Assembly (NCBI GenBank): GCA_003247835.1 | Contig: QJYB01000015.1 | Span: 1 to 37,672 of the forward strand | Direction: 5' to 3' | Source: Gammaproteobacteria bacterium | GTDB taxonomy: Bacteria > Pseudomonadota > Gammaproteobacteria > Pseudomonadales > Azotimanducaceae | DNA: 37,672 nucleotides | Part shown: positions 1 through 8,188 of the stretch, piece by piece | Layout of the letters: every line of letters starts with the position of its first letter | How positions within the stretch are numbered: the stretch's first letter is position 1 | Position numbers and translations under genes: made by a program | The notes under the pieces: generated by a model | Told to the model about the DNA's origin: nothing | The model's input: only the letters and a program-made list of their open reading frames with translations | The model's database searches: none

Positions 1-495
1 CCTTACACCGACGAGTTTCAGCGCGTCAGTCACATCACCACCGTGCCGGATACCTTTCTGCTGGCGATCGCGCGCCAGGAGAGCCTCTTCGATCCGCTGG
101 CAAGATCGTCCGCCAACGCGAGAGGGCTTATGCAGCTGATCCAGCCCACAGCGGAACGCGTCGCCCGACGCGTGGGGCTCTCGGAACCGACGGCGGGTGA
201 CCTCTACTATCCGGCTCTGAACATCGAGCTCGGTGGTCATCATCTGGCGGAGCTCATGACGAGATACGGCGGACGGCGACCACTGGTGGCCGCCGCCTAC
301 AACGCCGGCGAGAACCGGGTGGATCGCTGGATCGAGGACGCTTCCGGACAACCCATGGACGTGTGGATCGAAACCATCCCGTTCCGGGAGACCCGCAACT
401 ACGTGAAGAACGTCATGGCCTTCGCCAAGGTTTACGGTTACCGCCGCGGCAGTCCGCGTCCCATGCTGGAAGCCCACGAGACGCGGTTACCCTAG
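1..495 (+). CDS. Soluble lytic murein transglycosylase, C-terminal part (5' truncated by window edge)
   Basis: The reading frame is open from base 1 with no start, so the gene begins upstream of the window. The visible 164 residues are an SLT (lysozyme-like goose fold) catalytic domain: ARQESLFDP carries the catalytic Glu, followed by ARGLMQLIQPTA and the AAYNAGENRVDRW signature, then the short C-terminal helix region. Enzymes of this family cleave the MurNAc-GlcNAc bond of peptidoglycan with formation of 1,6-anhydromuramic acid, in the periplasm. The spacing from the catalytic Glu to the C terminus fits the end of an Slt70-type protein rather than a stand-alone small MltC/EmtA protein, but the U-shaped N-terminal domain and signal peptide are out of view. 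The next gene starts 9 bases after its stop, so cotranscription is likely. Confidence 0.9.
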   Translation, partial: PYTDEFQRVSHITTVPDTFLLAIARQESLFDPLARSSANARGLMQLIQPTAERVARRVGLSEPTAGDLYYPALNIELGGHHLAELMTRYGGRRPLVAAAYNAGENRVDRWIEDASGQPMDVWIETIPFRETRNYVKNVMAFAKVYGYRRGSPRPMLEAHETRLP

Positions 496-504
496 GAGAA
501 CCGG

Positions 505-1089
505 GTGACCGCCGGGTCCATGCACGCCGACCGGTTGCTGTTGCGTCGATTCGATGCCGGGGACATTTCCCACCTGATCGAGCTCGACGCCGACCCCGAG
601 GTTATGCGCTACCTCACAGGTGGGATTGCGACGGAGCGATCCGCCATCGAGCAGGAAATTCTGCCGCTGTTCATCGACGCTCACCGGAATGATCCTCCGT
701 TCGGATTCTGGGCTGCGGAAGAGGATGGACGGTTCGTCGGCTGGCTCTCCCTGCGACCGGTCCCAGATACCGGATCGGTCGCGTCGCTCGGCTACAGGTT
801 CATGCGTCGAGCGTGGGGGCGTGGTCTGGCTACCGAAGGTGCCCACCTGCTGATCGACGCGGGATTCGAACGTTCCAGCATCAAGCGGATCGTCGCCACC
901 ACCTACGAAGAAAATCGGCCATCGATCCGCGTGCTCGAGCGACTGGGCATGCGCCTCAAGCGACGCTTCCGTTACTCCGCGGCCGATCTGGCCGGGTCAG
1001 AGACGAGTCGACCCTCCAAGGAGCTCTGGCCGGGTGACGACCTGGAATTCGCGCTGGACAGACAGGACTGGATATCGAGCCGCGCATGA
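505..1089 (+). CDS. GNAT family N-acetyltransferase (RimJ/RimL-like)
   Basis: A 194-residue single-domain GNAT protein. N-terminal LHADRLLLRRF-like beta strand (here HADRLLLRRF), a central strand followed by the acetyl-CoA pyrophosphate loop RAWGRGLATEG (about residues 98-108), and the late VLERLGM segment are typical of the RimJ/RimL branch, which acetylates amino groups of ribosomal protein N termini or small amines. The substrate cannot be told from sequence. The chosen GTG at 505 follows AGGAG with 5 bases spacing; an ATG at 520 is the alternative. Its stop overlaps the start of tatD (ATGA), so the two are translationally coupled. Confidence 0.9.
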   Translation: MTAGSMHADRLLLRRFDAGDISHLIELDADPEVMRYLTGGIATERSAIEQEILPLFIDAHRNDPPFGFWAAEEDGRFVGWLSLRPVPDTGSVASLGYRFMRRAWGRGLATEGAHLLIDAGFERSSIKRIVATTYEENRPSIRVLERLGMRLKRRFRYSAADLAGSETSRPSKELWPGDDLEFALDRQDWISSRA

Positions 1090-1898
1090 TCGACATCGGC
1101 GTGAACCTGCTGCATGCACAGTTCGATCCAGACAGAGACGCTGTGATCGCCCGCGCACGTGCCGCGGGTCTGACCGGCATGCTGGTGACTGCGACGGATC
1201 TGGCATCCACTTCAGCAGCCATCCGGCTCTGTGCGGATGCCGACCTCTACTGCACGGCCGGTGTGCATCCCCACGACGCCGCACGGGCCCCGGCCGATCT
1301 CCGCGAGCAGCTGAGCGAGCTTGCCCGGTCACCGCGGGTCAGGGCGATCGGCGAGACCGGCCTCGACTTCTATCGGAACTACTCGCCACCGGACGTGCAG
1401 CGCCAGGTGTTCCACACCCAGCTGGAGGTGGCCAGAGCCTGTGGCAGACCGCTGTTCGTTCATGACCGGGAGAGCTCTGCTGAAGTCTTCGAAGCGCTGT
1501 CTCCGATGATCCACGAGGTACCCGGTGTGGTCGTCCACTGCTTCACCGGCACCGGAGCGGATCTCGCCCGCTATCTGTCCATCGGTTGCCACATAGGCAT
1601 CACCGGCTGGATCACCGAGAAGAAACGCGGTGCCGATCTCGCGCGCGCCATCTGCGCCCTGCCGCTGGATCGCCTGCTGATCGAGACCGATGCACCGTTC
1701 CTGCGGCCTCACAACGTGCCCGGCAACTGGCAGGCGGAGAATGCCCCGGGGATCAGCCGCCGCCGGAACGAACCCGCGCTGCTGTCTTTCGTGGCCGCCG
1801 GAGTAGCCGTTGCCATGGACGTACCGATTGCCGACGTGATCCGTCACAGCACAGACAACGCGAGGCGTCTGTTCGACCTCCCCGAGGCCGATGGCTAG
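1086..1898 (+). CDS. tatD: TatD family metal-dependent 3'-5' exonuclease/hydrolase
   Basis: 270 residues, the full length of TatD. The N terminus reads MIDIGVNLLHAQF, the variant motif of true TatD (E. coli MFDIGVNLT) instead of the DxHxH of the paralogues YcfH and YjjV. GVHPHD, GETGLDFYR, VHDRES, VVHCFTG and ETDAPFL supply the expected TIM-barrel metal ligands in order, and the late SRRRNEPALL segment is also TatD-specific. Family role: Mg-dependent DNA exonuclease linked to repair of oxidative damage and DNA turnover in the cytoplasm; no tat secretion genes are next to it here. Starts in an ATGA overlap with the upstream GNAT gene. Its TAG stop lies in a CTAG palindrome that also ends the convergent glutaredoxin-like gene. 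Confidence 0.95.
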   Translation: MIDIGVNLLHAQFDPDRDAVIARARAAGLTGMLVTATDLASTSAAIRLCADADLYCTAGVHPHDAARAPADLREQLSELARSPRVRAIGETGLDFYRNYSPPDVQRQVFHTQLEVARACGRPLFVHDRESSAEVFEALSPMIHEVPGVVVHCFTGTGADLARYLSIGCHIGITGWITEKKRGADLARAICALPLDRLLIETDAPFLRPHNVPGNWQAENAPGISRRRNEPALLSFVAAGVAVAMDVPIADVIRHSTDNARRLFDLPEADG

Positions 1899-2146
1899 TT
1901 TCGGCGGACCAGCCGGAGCACGTCAGCGGCGGCGAACGGCCAGTCGAGCCGCACCCGGTTTCCGCCGCCGTGCAGAACCAGCACCGGAAGCTGGTCTCCG
2001 TAGCATGCTGTGAGGCCTTCGTCATCCGCAATGTCGACCACACGCAGGGTAAGCCCCCCCAGTTCTGGCATACTGAAAAGCAGCTCCAGCGCCCGGTCAC
2101 ACAGCGTGCAGTGATCGGTGCTGTAGAGAACGAGTTCGGCAACCAT
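1895..2146 (-). CDS. Glutaredoxin-like (DUF836) thiol-disulfide protein
   Basis: 83 residues. A thioredoxin-fold mini-protein: strand LVLYST, then HCTLCD with the redox pair C13/C16, a helix, LRVVDI, the cis-Pro segment QLPVLVL and a short C-terminal helix. The C-x-x-C near a glutaredoxin-like beginning and the small size fit the DUF836 glutaredoxin-like family; substrate unknown. ATG at 2146 is chosen because the fold begins at once; an upstream extension of the frame to 2284 would run through the C39 gene and has no fold sense. Both ends are shared: the CTAG at 1895-1898 is the stop of this gene and of tatD, and CATG at 2144-2147 contains the start of this gene and of the divergent peptidase gene. 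Confidence 0.85.
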   Translation of the reverse strand: MVAELVLYSTDHCTLCDRALELLFSMPELGGLTLRVVDIADDEGLTACYGDQLPVLVLHGGGNRVRLDWPFAAADVLRLVRRN

Positions 2147-3083
2147 GCAGACCCTGAGATTCGCTGATCCCGCCACTGTAACCCAATACCCGCTGCCTAT
2201 CGCCGGGCCCGCCGACTGGTGCACGGATGGCATCGGCCGTTGGCGGGCGACGGTGAGGCTCGACACCCTGCATGCGGGCGACATGGTGACACCGAGTCTG
2301 TCGGTGCTGAACCGGGACGGATACCGTTTCGGTTTTTCCCTGCTGACACCGACCAGAGCCTACCCGTTGCGCTGCTTTCCCTCCGTTCCGGATGACGGTT
2401 ATGTCGATCCGGGTGATGCCGTGGTCCGCACGGCCATCGACTGCTACCACCTTCTCACTGACGCCGGCCCCTGCACGCTGGAATTCCACTACCGCGGTGA
2501 CGATCCGCCGGAGCGCTACCTCCTGACGGTGTCGACCCGCCGCACGGAGCTCGATCCGACCGTGACCGGGCCGTTGCCGTCGCTTGCCGCACCGGAGCCT
2601 CCCAGACGCAGTCAGATGCTCGCCAACCCGAGAATCGCCGCACGGATCTGTTCCGCGGTGAGCACCGCCATGGTCATCGGCACGCATCGCCCCGACGTGA
2701 ACTACGATGCGGTAGTGGCGGACTGCCTCGACGAGGTCACCGGCATGTACGGTCTCTGGCCGCTGGCCATCCGCGCCGCGAGCCGCTGGGGGCTCATCGG
2801 CGCGGTGGAGCTGATCGACGACTGGCAGCCGGTGTTGAGCTGTCTGGACCGTGGTCTGCCGGTGGTCGCCAGCATCCGATACGCACGCGACGCACTGCCT
2901 GGCGCCCCGCAACGCGCCACCGGCGGTCACCTGGTGGTGGTTCACAAGGTCCAGGGTGAGACGGTAACCGTCAACGATCCGGCGGCTCCGGACCACGGCA
3001 GCGTCCTGCGCCGGTATCCGCTGGGACCGTTCAGCGAAGCGTGGTTCCGTCATCGCGGGGCCGCGTATATGCTGACCCCATGA
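2145..3083 (+). CDS. C39-like papain-fold peptidase (C39_2 type)
   Basis: 312 residues. The C-terminal half (about 150-312) is a C39_2 peptidase domain: RRSQM lead-in, catalytic Cys in ARICSAVSTAM (C169), the GLPVVASI strand, GGHLVVV with the catalytic His (H262), and VNDPAAPD with the Asp (D278). The N-terminal 140 residues look like a beta-rich accessory domain. No signal peptide or membrane segment is visible, so it is probably cytoplasmic, unlike C39 domains of bacteriocin exporters. The peptide substrate is unknown. It starts the gene series that runs to ddl and ends in an ATGA overlap with the small membrane protein gene. The start codon shares bases with that of the divergent glutaredoxin-like gene and no strong Shine-Dalgarno site is seen. 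Confidence 0.85.
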   Translation: MQTLRFADPATVTQYPLPIAGPADWCTDGIGRWRATVRLDTLHAGDMVTPSLSVLNRDGYRFGFSLLTPTRAYPLRCFPSVPDDGYVDPGDAVVRTAIDCYHLLTDAGPCTLEFHYRGDDPPERYLLTVSTRRTELDPTVTGPLPSLAAPEPPRRSQMLANPRIAARICSAVSTAMVIGTHRPDVNYDAVVADCLDEVTGMYGLWPLAIRAASRWGLIGAVELIDDWQPVLSCLDRGLPVVASIRYARDALPGAPQRATGGHLVVVHKVQGETVTVNDPAAPDHGSVLRRYPLGPFSEAWFRHRGAAYMLTP

Positions 3084-3301
3084 AATATCTGACACGGTTT
3101 CTGCTGCTGATGATCGGCTTCGCACTGACGACGGCCGGCCTCATGATGTGGCGATCCGTCGGGTTCTCCTTCGATGGCATCTGGTTCGTGGACAACGGCT
3201 ACCGTCCTCACGCCCTGCACCTGCTGATCCTCGGGCTCGCCATGATTCCGCCCTCGCTGTGGGAAATCTTCGTGCTCGAGATGCATCAACGTGATCGGTA
3301 G
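3080..3301 (+). CDS. Small two-helix membrane protein
   Basis: 73 residues from the ATG at 3080, which overlaps the stop of the C39-like gene (ATGA). Hydrophobic segments at about 4-24 (YLTRFLLLMIGFALTTAGL) and 44-66 suggest two transmembrane helices joined by a short aromatic loop containing DGIWFVDNGYRPHAL. I do not recognise a family. Its position, translationally coupled between a cysteine peptidase and a GNAT enzyme, suggests expression with them; it might tether one of them to the membrane, which is only inference. Confidence 0.75.
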   Translation: MKYLTRFLLLMIGFALTTAGLMMWRSVGFSFDGIWFVDNGYRPHALHLLILGLAMIPPSLWEIFVLEMHQRDR

Positions 3302-3836
3302 CACTCCGGAACCACGGCCCGGCCGCGTCTACATCCGGCCGGTCACCGAAGCCGACCGTCACGAATTTCTGCAGCTGATGCGGAACAGTCAGCATCTCCA
3401 TCACCCATGGATCACCCCACCGCTGACCGACGCCGCCTTCACCGGCTACCTGACCCGAACCCGCCGGGATGATCACGAGGGTCTGCTCATCTGCCACAAG
3501 GCGGACGACGCAATCACGGGCGTGATCAATATCAACAACATCGTCAGGGGATCGTTCCTTTCCGCGTCACTCGGTTACTACGCCGGCGCAGCCTTTGCGG
3601 GCCAGGGGCTCATGCGCGAAGGTCTCGAGCTCGTCAAGAATTACGCCTTCTATACGCTCGGCCTGCACCGTCTGGAGGCGAACATCCAACCCGAGAACCA
3701 TCGATCGCTCGCCCTGGTGAAGCAGTGCGGCTTCGAGTGCGAAGGCCTCTCTCCCGCCTTTCTGTACATAGACGGCGAGTGGCGTGATCACGAACGCTGG
3801 ACGGCCGTTCATCGTCGGACCCATCTGCGCCCATGA
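3291..3836 (+). CDS. GNAT family N-acetyltransferase (RimJ-like)
   Basis: 181 residues. YIRPVTEADRHEFLQLMRNS is the RimJ-type opening; AGQGLMREGLELV (about residues 103-115) is the acetyl-CoA loop, and GLHRLEANIQPEN followed by SLALVKQCGFECEG is the classical RimJ C-terminal signature. RimJ acetylates the N terminus of ribosomal protein S5; whether this paralogue does so, or modifies a peptide linked to the neighbouring peptidase, cannot be told. It starts at GTG 3291, overlapping the upstream gene by 11 bases, and its TGA overlaps the next ATG. A second GNAT of similar class lies at 505-1089. Confidence 0.9.
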   Translation: MIGSTPEPRPGRVYIRPVTEADRHEFLQLMRNSQHLHHPWITPPLTDAAFTGYLTRTRRDDHEGLLICHKADDAITGVININNIVRGSFLSASLGYYAGAAFAGQGLMREGLELVKNYAFYTLGLHRLEANIQPENHRSLALVKQCGFECEGLSPAFLYIDGEWRDHERWTAVHRRTHLRP

Positions 3837-5776
3837 GTAGCGGCGAGAGAAAGGTGCTGCCCTACGGCGCCTGGCCCTCGGCCATCAGCGCCAGCTCGCT
3901 GGTTGCCGGCGTGGTGGGACTGTCCTCGCTGACGGCACGCGGCTCGGACCTCTACTGGCTGGAAGGAAGACCCGAAGAAGGCGGCCGCACCGTCCTCGTC
4001 CGGCGCGATGAATCCGGTATCACCGACCTGACCCCGCCGCCCCACAACGTGCGCAGCCGTGTGCACGAGTACGGTGGAGGCGCCTACGCCACGGCGGGGC
4101 GCGATGTCTGGTTCGTCGATTTCACCGACCAGAATCTGTACCACATCGAAGCATCCGGTACGATCACGCAGCTGACCCGATCGGACGCGAACACACGCTT
4201 CGCCGACTTTGTTGTGGACGTCCCGCAAAACAGGCTGATCGCCGTCGTGGAGCAGCACGGCGACGGTGAGCCGGAAAACTTTCTGGGTGCCATCGACCTC
4301 ACGAGCGGCGAACTCACACGCCTGGCTGCCGGTCATGATTTCTATGCCGCTCCACGTCTCTCCCCCGATGGCAACCGGCTGGCCTTCATTGCCTGGGATC
4401 ATCCCAACATGCCGTGGGACGGCACGGTGCTGCAGACCGCAACGCTGGACGGTAACGGTAACGTCGACCAGCTTGTCATCGCTGCCGGCGGCGCCGACGA
4501 GTCCGTTCTCCAACCCTGCTGGCTGCGTGACGGTGTACTGCTCTTCATCAGTGACAGAAACGGTTACTGGAACCTTTACCGGTTCGATGAGAGCGGCACC
4601 TTCTGCGTGCTCGAGGACGCCGCCGACTACGCGGAGCCGCCATGGGCCTTCGGCATAATGAGTTACACGCCGGCCGGCGGCGATCACGTGCTGATTACCC
4701 GTCATGGCGAACGGGCCGAGGAGATCGTGCTCGTCAATACTGCGACCACCATGGGATCTCCGTTCCTCAGCGACGACCAGCCGTGGCTGGGGTATGCCAG
4801 CCCCTGTGTCGCGGACGCGCACTTCTGTTTCGTCGGCATCCATGCAGACCGCTCACCCACCATCGAGCGCATCCCGCTGTCAGGAGGGCCAGCTGAAACT
4901 CTGCGGTCTGCCGGTGGTCCGGCACCGGAGGGTCAGGATCTTTCAGCCGGTCAGCCGATCACGTTCCCCACCCGTGACGGCCAGGAGGCGCACGCCTACT
5001 TCTACCCGCCTGCCAGCGCGCGCTTTGCCGGACCGGCCGATGAACGTCCGCCGCTCGTGGTCATGAGCCACGGCGGACCCACGGCCGCGGCCCATAACGG
5101 ACTGAACCTCAGGATTCAGTACTTCACCAGTCGTGGCTGGGCCGTGCTCGACGTGAACTATCGCGGCAGCACGGGGTACGGACGTGCCTACCGGATGGCC
5201 CTGAACGGTCACTGGGGAGAAATCGATGTCACCGACTGCGAGGATGGTGTACGCCATCTGGCGCGCGAGGGACGGATCGATCCGAACAGGGTCGCGATAC
5301 GTGGCGGCAGTGCCGGCGGCTTCACGACGCTTGCCGCGCTCACCCGATCCGGCTGCTTCCGTGTCGGTGCGAGTCACTATGGCATCGGCGACCTGGCCGC
5401 ACTTGCACGGGACACGCACAAGTTCGAGTCCCGGTATCTGGACGGGCTGCTGGGCAGTCCCGATGCGGTGACAGACCGTTCGCCCATTCATCACCTGGAC
5501 CGGTTTGACTGCCCTGTCATCTTCTTTCAGGGCAGCGACGACCGCGTGGTGCCACCAAATCAGTCCCAGGCCATGGCGGACGCTCTGCGAAACAAGGGAA
5601 TTCCCGTCGCCTACCTCGAGTTTCCCGGCGAGGGACACGGATTCCGCGATGCCGGCAACATCATCCGTTCCGTGGAATCGGAGTATGGCTTCTTCTGCCG
5701 CGTGTTCGACATAGAGCCTGCCGATGGTCTTCCGGACATTCCCATCGACAACGCCGAGCGGCTGGCGCGCCGCTGA
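3833..5776 (+). CDS. S9 family (prolyl oligopeptidase-type) serine peptidase
   Basis: 647 residues, the usual length of S9C acylaminoacyl/dipeptidyl peptidases. Residues about 20-370 form an irregular beta-propeller (repeats such as APRLSPDGNRLAFIAWDHP and LLFISDRNGYWNLYRF). From about 400 comes an alpha/beta hydrolase domain: MSHGGPT oxyanion region, NYRGSTGYGRAYR, nucleophile elbow RGGSAGG (S493), acid in FQGSDDRVVPP (D570), and base in PGEGHGF (H602). No signal peptide is visible, so a cytoplasmic oligopeptidase that cuts short peptides is expected. ATG at 3833 overlaps the GNAT stop. The ddl gene follows 12 bases after the stop. Confidence 0.93.
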   Translation: MSSGERKVLPYGAWPSAISASSLVAGVVGLSSLTARGSDLYWLEGRPEEGGRTVLVRRDESGITDLTPPPHNVRSRVHEYGGGAYATAGRDVWFVDFTDQNLYHIEASGTITQLTRSDANTRFADFVVDVPQNRLIAVVEQHGDGEPENFLGAIDLTSGELTRLAAGHDFYAAPRLSPDGNRLAFIAWDHPNMPWDGTVLQTATLDGNGNVDQLVIAAGGADESVLQPCWLRDGVLLFISDRNGYWNLYRFDESGTFCVLEDAADYAEPPWAFGIMSYTPAGGDHVLITRHGERAEEIVLVNTATTMGSPFLSDDQPWLGYASPCVADAHFCFVGIHADRSPTIERIPLSGGPAETLRSAGGPAPEGQDLSAGQPITFPTRDGQEAHAYFYPPASARFAGPADERPPLVVMSHGGPTAAAHNGLNLRIQYFTSRGWAVLDVNYRGSTGYGRAYRMALNGHWGEIDVTDCEDGVRHLAREGRIDPNRVAIRGGSAGGFTTLAALTRSGCFRVGASHYGIGDLAALARDTHKFESRYLDGLLGSPDAVTDRSPIHHLDRFDCPVIFFQGSDDRVVPPNQSQAMADALRNKGIPVAYLEFPGEGHGFRDAGNIIRSVESEYGFFCRVFDIEPADGLPDIPIDNAERLARR

Positions 5777-5788
5777 GCTGGAGCCCCC

Positions 5789-6745
5789 ATGAAGCACAAC
5801 GTCACGGTACTGATGGGCGGACCGTCCGCCGAGGCCAGCGTCTCCCGCACGTCCGCACGAGGGGTGGCCGCCGCCCTGGAGACCGCTGGACATCGGGCAA
5901 CGCTGCTCGAGCTGGACGCGGACACCGCCAAACGGCTTCTCGAGCTGGCGCCGGACGTCGTGTTCCCTGCCCTGCACGGCCCGCCCGGCGAGGATGGCAC
6001 GGTGCAGGGTTTTCTGGAGATCCTCGCGCTGCCCTACGTGGGCAGCGGTGTACACGGCAGCGCGGCGGCGATGGATAAGGCCATCGCAAAGTCAGTCTTT
6101 GCCCGCAATGGTCTGCCCATCGCCGAGGACCTCGTCTTCCCTGCCGGAGTGGACCCGGCGCGGGCTGAGACGGAGATTCTGGGCCGGTTCGGCGATCGTG
6201 TGGTCATCAAGCCACTCTGTCAGGGCTCGGCCATTGGCGTGACTCCGGTCGCCAACGGCGGCGATCTCACTGCACCGCTGCGAACGGCCCTGAATCTGGG
6301 AGGTGGGGTGCTGGTAGAACCCTACGTGCTCGGTAGAGAGATCACCGTTGGCGTGCTCGACCTGCACGGCAGAGAGCCGGTGGCGCTGCCTGTCATCGAG
6401 ATCCGCACACCGGAAGACGAATGGTACGACTACGAGAACCGGTACGCAGCCGGTGGCAGCGAGCACATCATCCCGGCGCCGCTGCCCGCCGACGTCACGG
6501 ACAAGCTTCAGCAGGTGGCGCTGGCGGCGCACGTGGCGCTGGGGCTGCAGGACCTCTCGCGGGCAGACTTCATCGTCACGGACGACGATCGCATCGTGCT
6601 GCTCGAGGTCAACACGCTGCCGGGCATGACGCCCACCAGCCTGTTTCCCGACGGTGCCCGCGCCATGGGTATCGAGTTTCCCGAGCTCGTGGACATTCTT
6701 GTCAGGAGCGCACTGGAACGCGCCGGATCCCGGGCACAATACTGA
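5789..6745 (+). CDS. ddl: D-alanine--D-alanine ligase
   Basis: 318 residues, the DdlB size class. VTVLMGGPSAEASVSRTS is the N-terminal ligase loop, FPALHGPPGEDGTVQG the conserved substrate segment, VVIKPLCQGSAIGV the ATP-grasp phosphate-binding strand, and LEVNTLPGMTPTSLFP the Mg-binding C-terminal motif. The enzyme joins two D-Ala molecules with ATP use for peptidoglycan precursor synthesis in the cytoplasm. In many gammaproteobacteria ddlB sits in the mur-fts cluster; here it follows peptidase and acetyltransferase genes, so this may be the only Ddl or a DdlA-like second copy. It lies 12 bases after the S9 gene and is probably cotranscribed. Confidence 0.96.
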   Translation: MKHNVTVLMGGPSAEASVSRTSARGVAAALETAGHRATLLELDADTAKRLLELAPDVVFPALHGPPGEDGTVQGFLEILALPYVGSGVHGSAAAMDKAIAKSVFARNGLPIAEDLVFPAGVDPARAETEILGRFGDRVVIKPLCQGSAIGVTPVANGGDLTAPLRTALNLGGGVLVEPYVLGREITVGVLDLHGREPVALPVIEIRTPEDEWYDYENRYAAGGSEHIIPAPLPADVTDKLQQVALAAHVALGLQDLSRADFIVTDDDRIVLLEVNTLPGMTPTSLFPDGARAMGIEFPELVDILVRSALERAGSRAQY

Positions 6746-6783
6746 CCTTTGCACGAATCGGTTACGCGAATCGGGGCCCCCGG

Positions 6784-7998
6784 TTACAGATCGTAGCCCC
6801 GCTCGTTGTGCTGAGTGATGTCCAGGCCTTCCACCTCCTCCTCTTCCGCAACACGGTTACCGACCAGTGCATCCACGAGCTTGAGCAGCACGAAGGTCAC
6901 CACAGCGGTGTAGCCGAGCGTCGCGGCGACGCCGATGGCCTGGATACCGAGCTGGCTGCCGATGGCGATGTCCAGCTGGCCGGAGAGCAGACCAAGCGCG
7001 TTGCTGGCGAAGACCGCCGTCAGCAACGTGCCGAGGATGCCGCCGACCCCGTGCACAGGAAACACGTCCAGCGAATCGTCGATGCGCATCGTCCGCTTGA
7101 GGAAATTGGTAGCCAGGAAGCAGACGGTGCCGGCTGAGATACCGATCACCAGCGCACCGCCCGGGCCGACGAAACCGGACGCCGGCGTGATGGTGCCGAG
7201 CCCGGCGACCATGCCCGTCACCGCGCCGAGCGCACTCGGTTTCCCGAAGCGGATCCACTCACACATCATCCAGGTGAAAGCACCGGCCGCAGCGGATGTA
7301 TGCGTCACGAACATGGCCATGGCTGCGTCGCCGTTCGCTGCCAGGGCACTGCCGCCGTTGAAACCGAACCAGCCCACCCAGAGCATCCCTGCGCCGGCAA
7401 TGGTGAGCGTCATGTTGTGCGGCATCATGGCCTGTTCCGGAAATCCCCGTCGATTGCCGAGCACGAGCGCCGCGACGATGGCCGCCGTGCCGGCGGTGAT
7501 GTGCACCACCGTACCGCCGGCGAAATCCATCAAACCCAGCTGACCCAGCCAGCCACCACCCCACACCCAGTGGCAAATCGGCACGTACACGAGCAGCAGC
7601 CACAGGGCGCTGAAGATGAGCACCGCGGAGAACCGCATACGCTCGGCAAACCCGCCGATGATGAGCGCCGGCGTGATGATGGCGAACGTCATCTGAAAGA
7701 GCGCGAAGGCGCTCTCCGGAATGCCGCCCCAGAGGACGTCCTCCCCGACACCCTGCATCAGTACTTTCGAAAGCCCGCCGATGAAGCCGTACCCCTGGTC
7801 GTCGAACGCCAGGCTGTAACCCACCAGCACCCACAGAATCGATATCAGACAGGTGAGTGCGAAGCACTGCATGAGCACGCTCAGCACGTTTTTACCGCGA
7901 ACCAGGCCGCCGTAGAAAAGCGACAGACCCGGAATCGTCATGAACAGCACGAGTGCCGTGGATGTCATCATCCACGCGGTATTCGCCCCATCGAGCAT
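6784..7998 (-). CDS. amt: Ammonium transporter, Amt/MEP/Rh family
   Basis: 404 residues with eleven hydrophobic segments. The start ANTAWMMTSTALVLFMTIPGL aligns with the mature N terminus of E. coli AmtB; no cleavable signal peptide precedes it. Gate region FALFQMTFAIITPALIIGG, twin pore histidines in VVHITAG (H166) and FPVHGVGG (H316), and the WFGFNGGSA segment are all present, so conduction should be intact. The C-terminal tail ends in ITQHNERGYDL, the usual cytoplasmic GlnK-contact region. No glnK gene is next to it in this window (upstream is the divergent moxR operon). A strong Shine-Dalgarno AGGGGGGAG lies at 8004-8012 on this strand. No clear sigma-54 element was found by eye in the upstream 190 bases. 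Confidence 0.96.
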   Translation of the reverse strand: MLDGANTAWMMTSTALVLFMTIPGLSLFYGGLVRGKNVLSVLMQCFALTCLISILWVLVGYSLAFDDQGYGFIGGLSKVLMQGVGEDVLWGGIPESAFALFQMTFAIITPALIIGGFAERMRFSAVLIFSALWLLLVYVPICHWVWGGGWLGQLGLMDFAGGTVVHITAGTAAIVAALVLGNRRGFPEQAMMPHNMTLTIAGAGMLWVGWFGFNGGSALAANGDAAMAMFVTHTSAAAGAFTWMMCEWIRFGKPSALGAVTGMVAGLGTITPASGFVGPGGALVIGISAGTVCFLATNFLKRTMRIDDSLDVFPVHGVGGILGTLLTAVFASNALGLLSGQLDIAIGSQLGIQAIGVAATLGYTAVVTFVLLKLVDALVGNRVAEEEEVEGLDITQHNERGYDL

Positions 7999-8124
7999 GT
8001 TAACTCCCCCCTAGAGATCGTTTGTCTTTATAGCCCCGCCGAAGGGTACTGAAGATACAAATCCCTTGGAAGGCACCCTGCCTGGTCCGGGAAGGCCCGT
8101 CCTGCGGGCAGCGGGGCTTTGGAG

Positions 8125-8130
8125 TATAGT
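8125..8130 (+). promoter_or_regulatory. Possible -10 element ahead of the moxR/bat operon
   Basis: TATAGT matches the sigma-70 -10 consensus at five of six bases and lies about 60 bases before the moxR start, inside the 190-base divergent gap with amt. No good -35 hexamer is found 16-18 bases upstream, so this is a weak call. Confidence 0.3.
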
Positions 8131-8188
8131 GCGCGGCTTGACGGCCGGCCGGACACCGCGACGCAGGCTGCACTCACAGGACACGAGA

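Noticed and set aside
2097..3125. Long minus-strand frames opposite the C39 and S9 genes (also 3809-4843 and 33451-34479)
   Set aside because: They lie fully opposite well-supported genes, have low-complexity translations and no recognisable motif.
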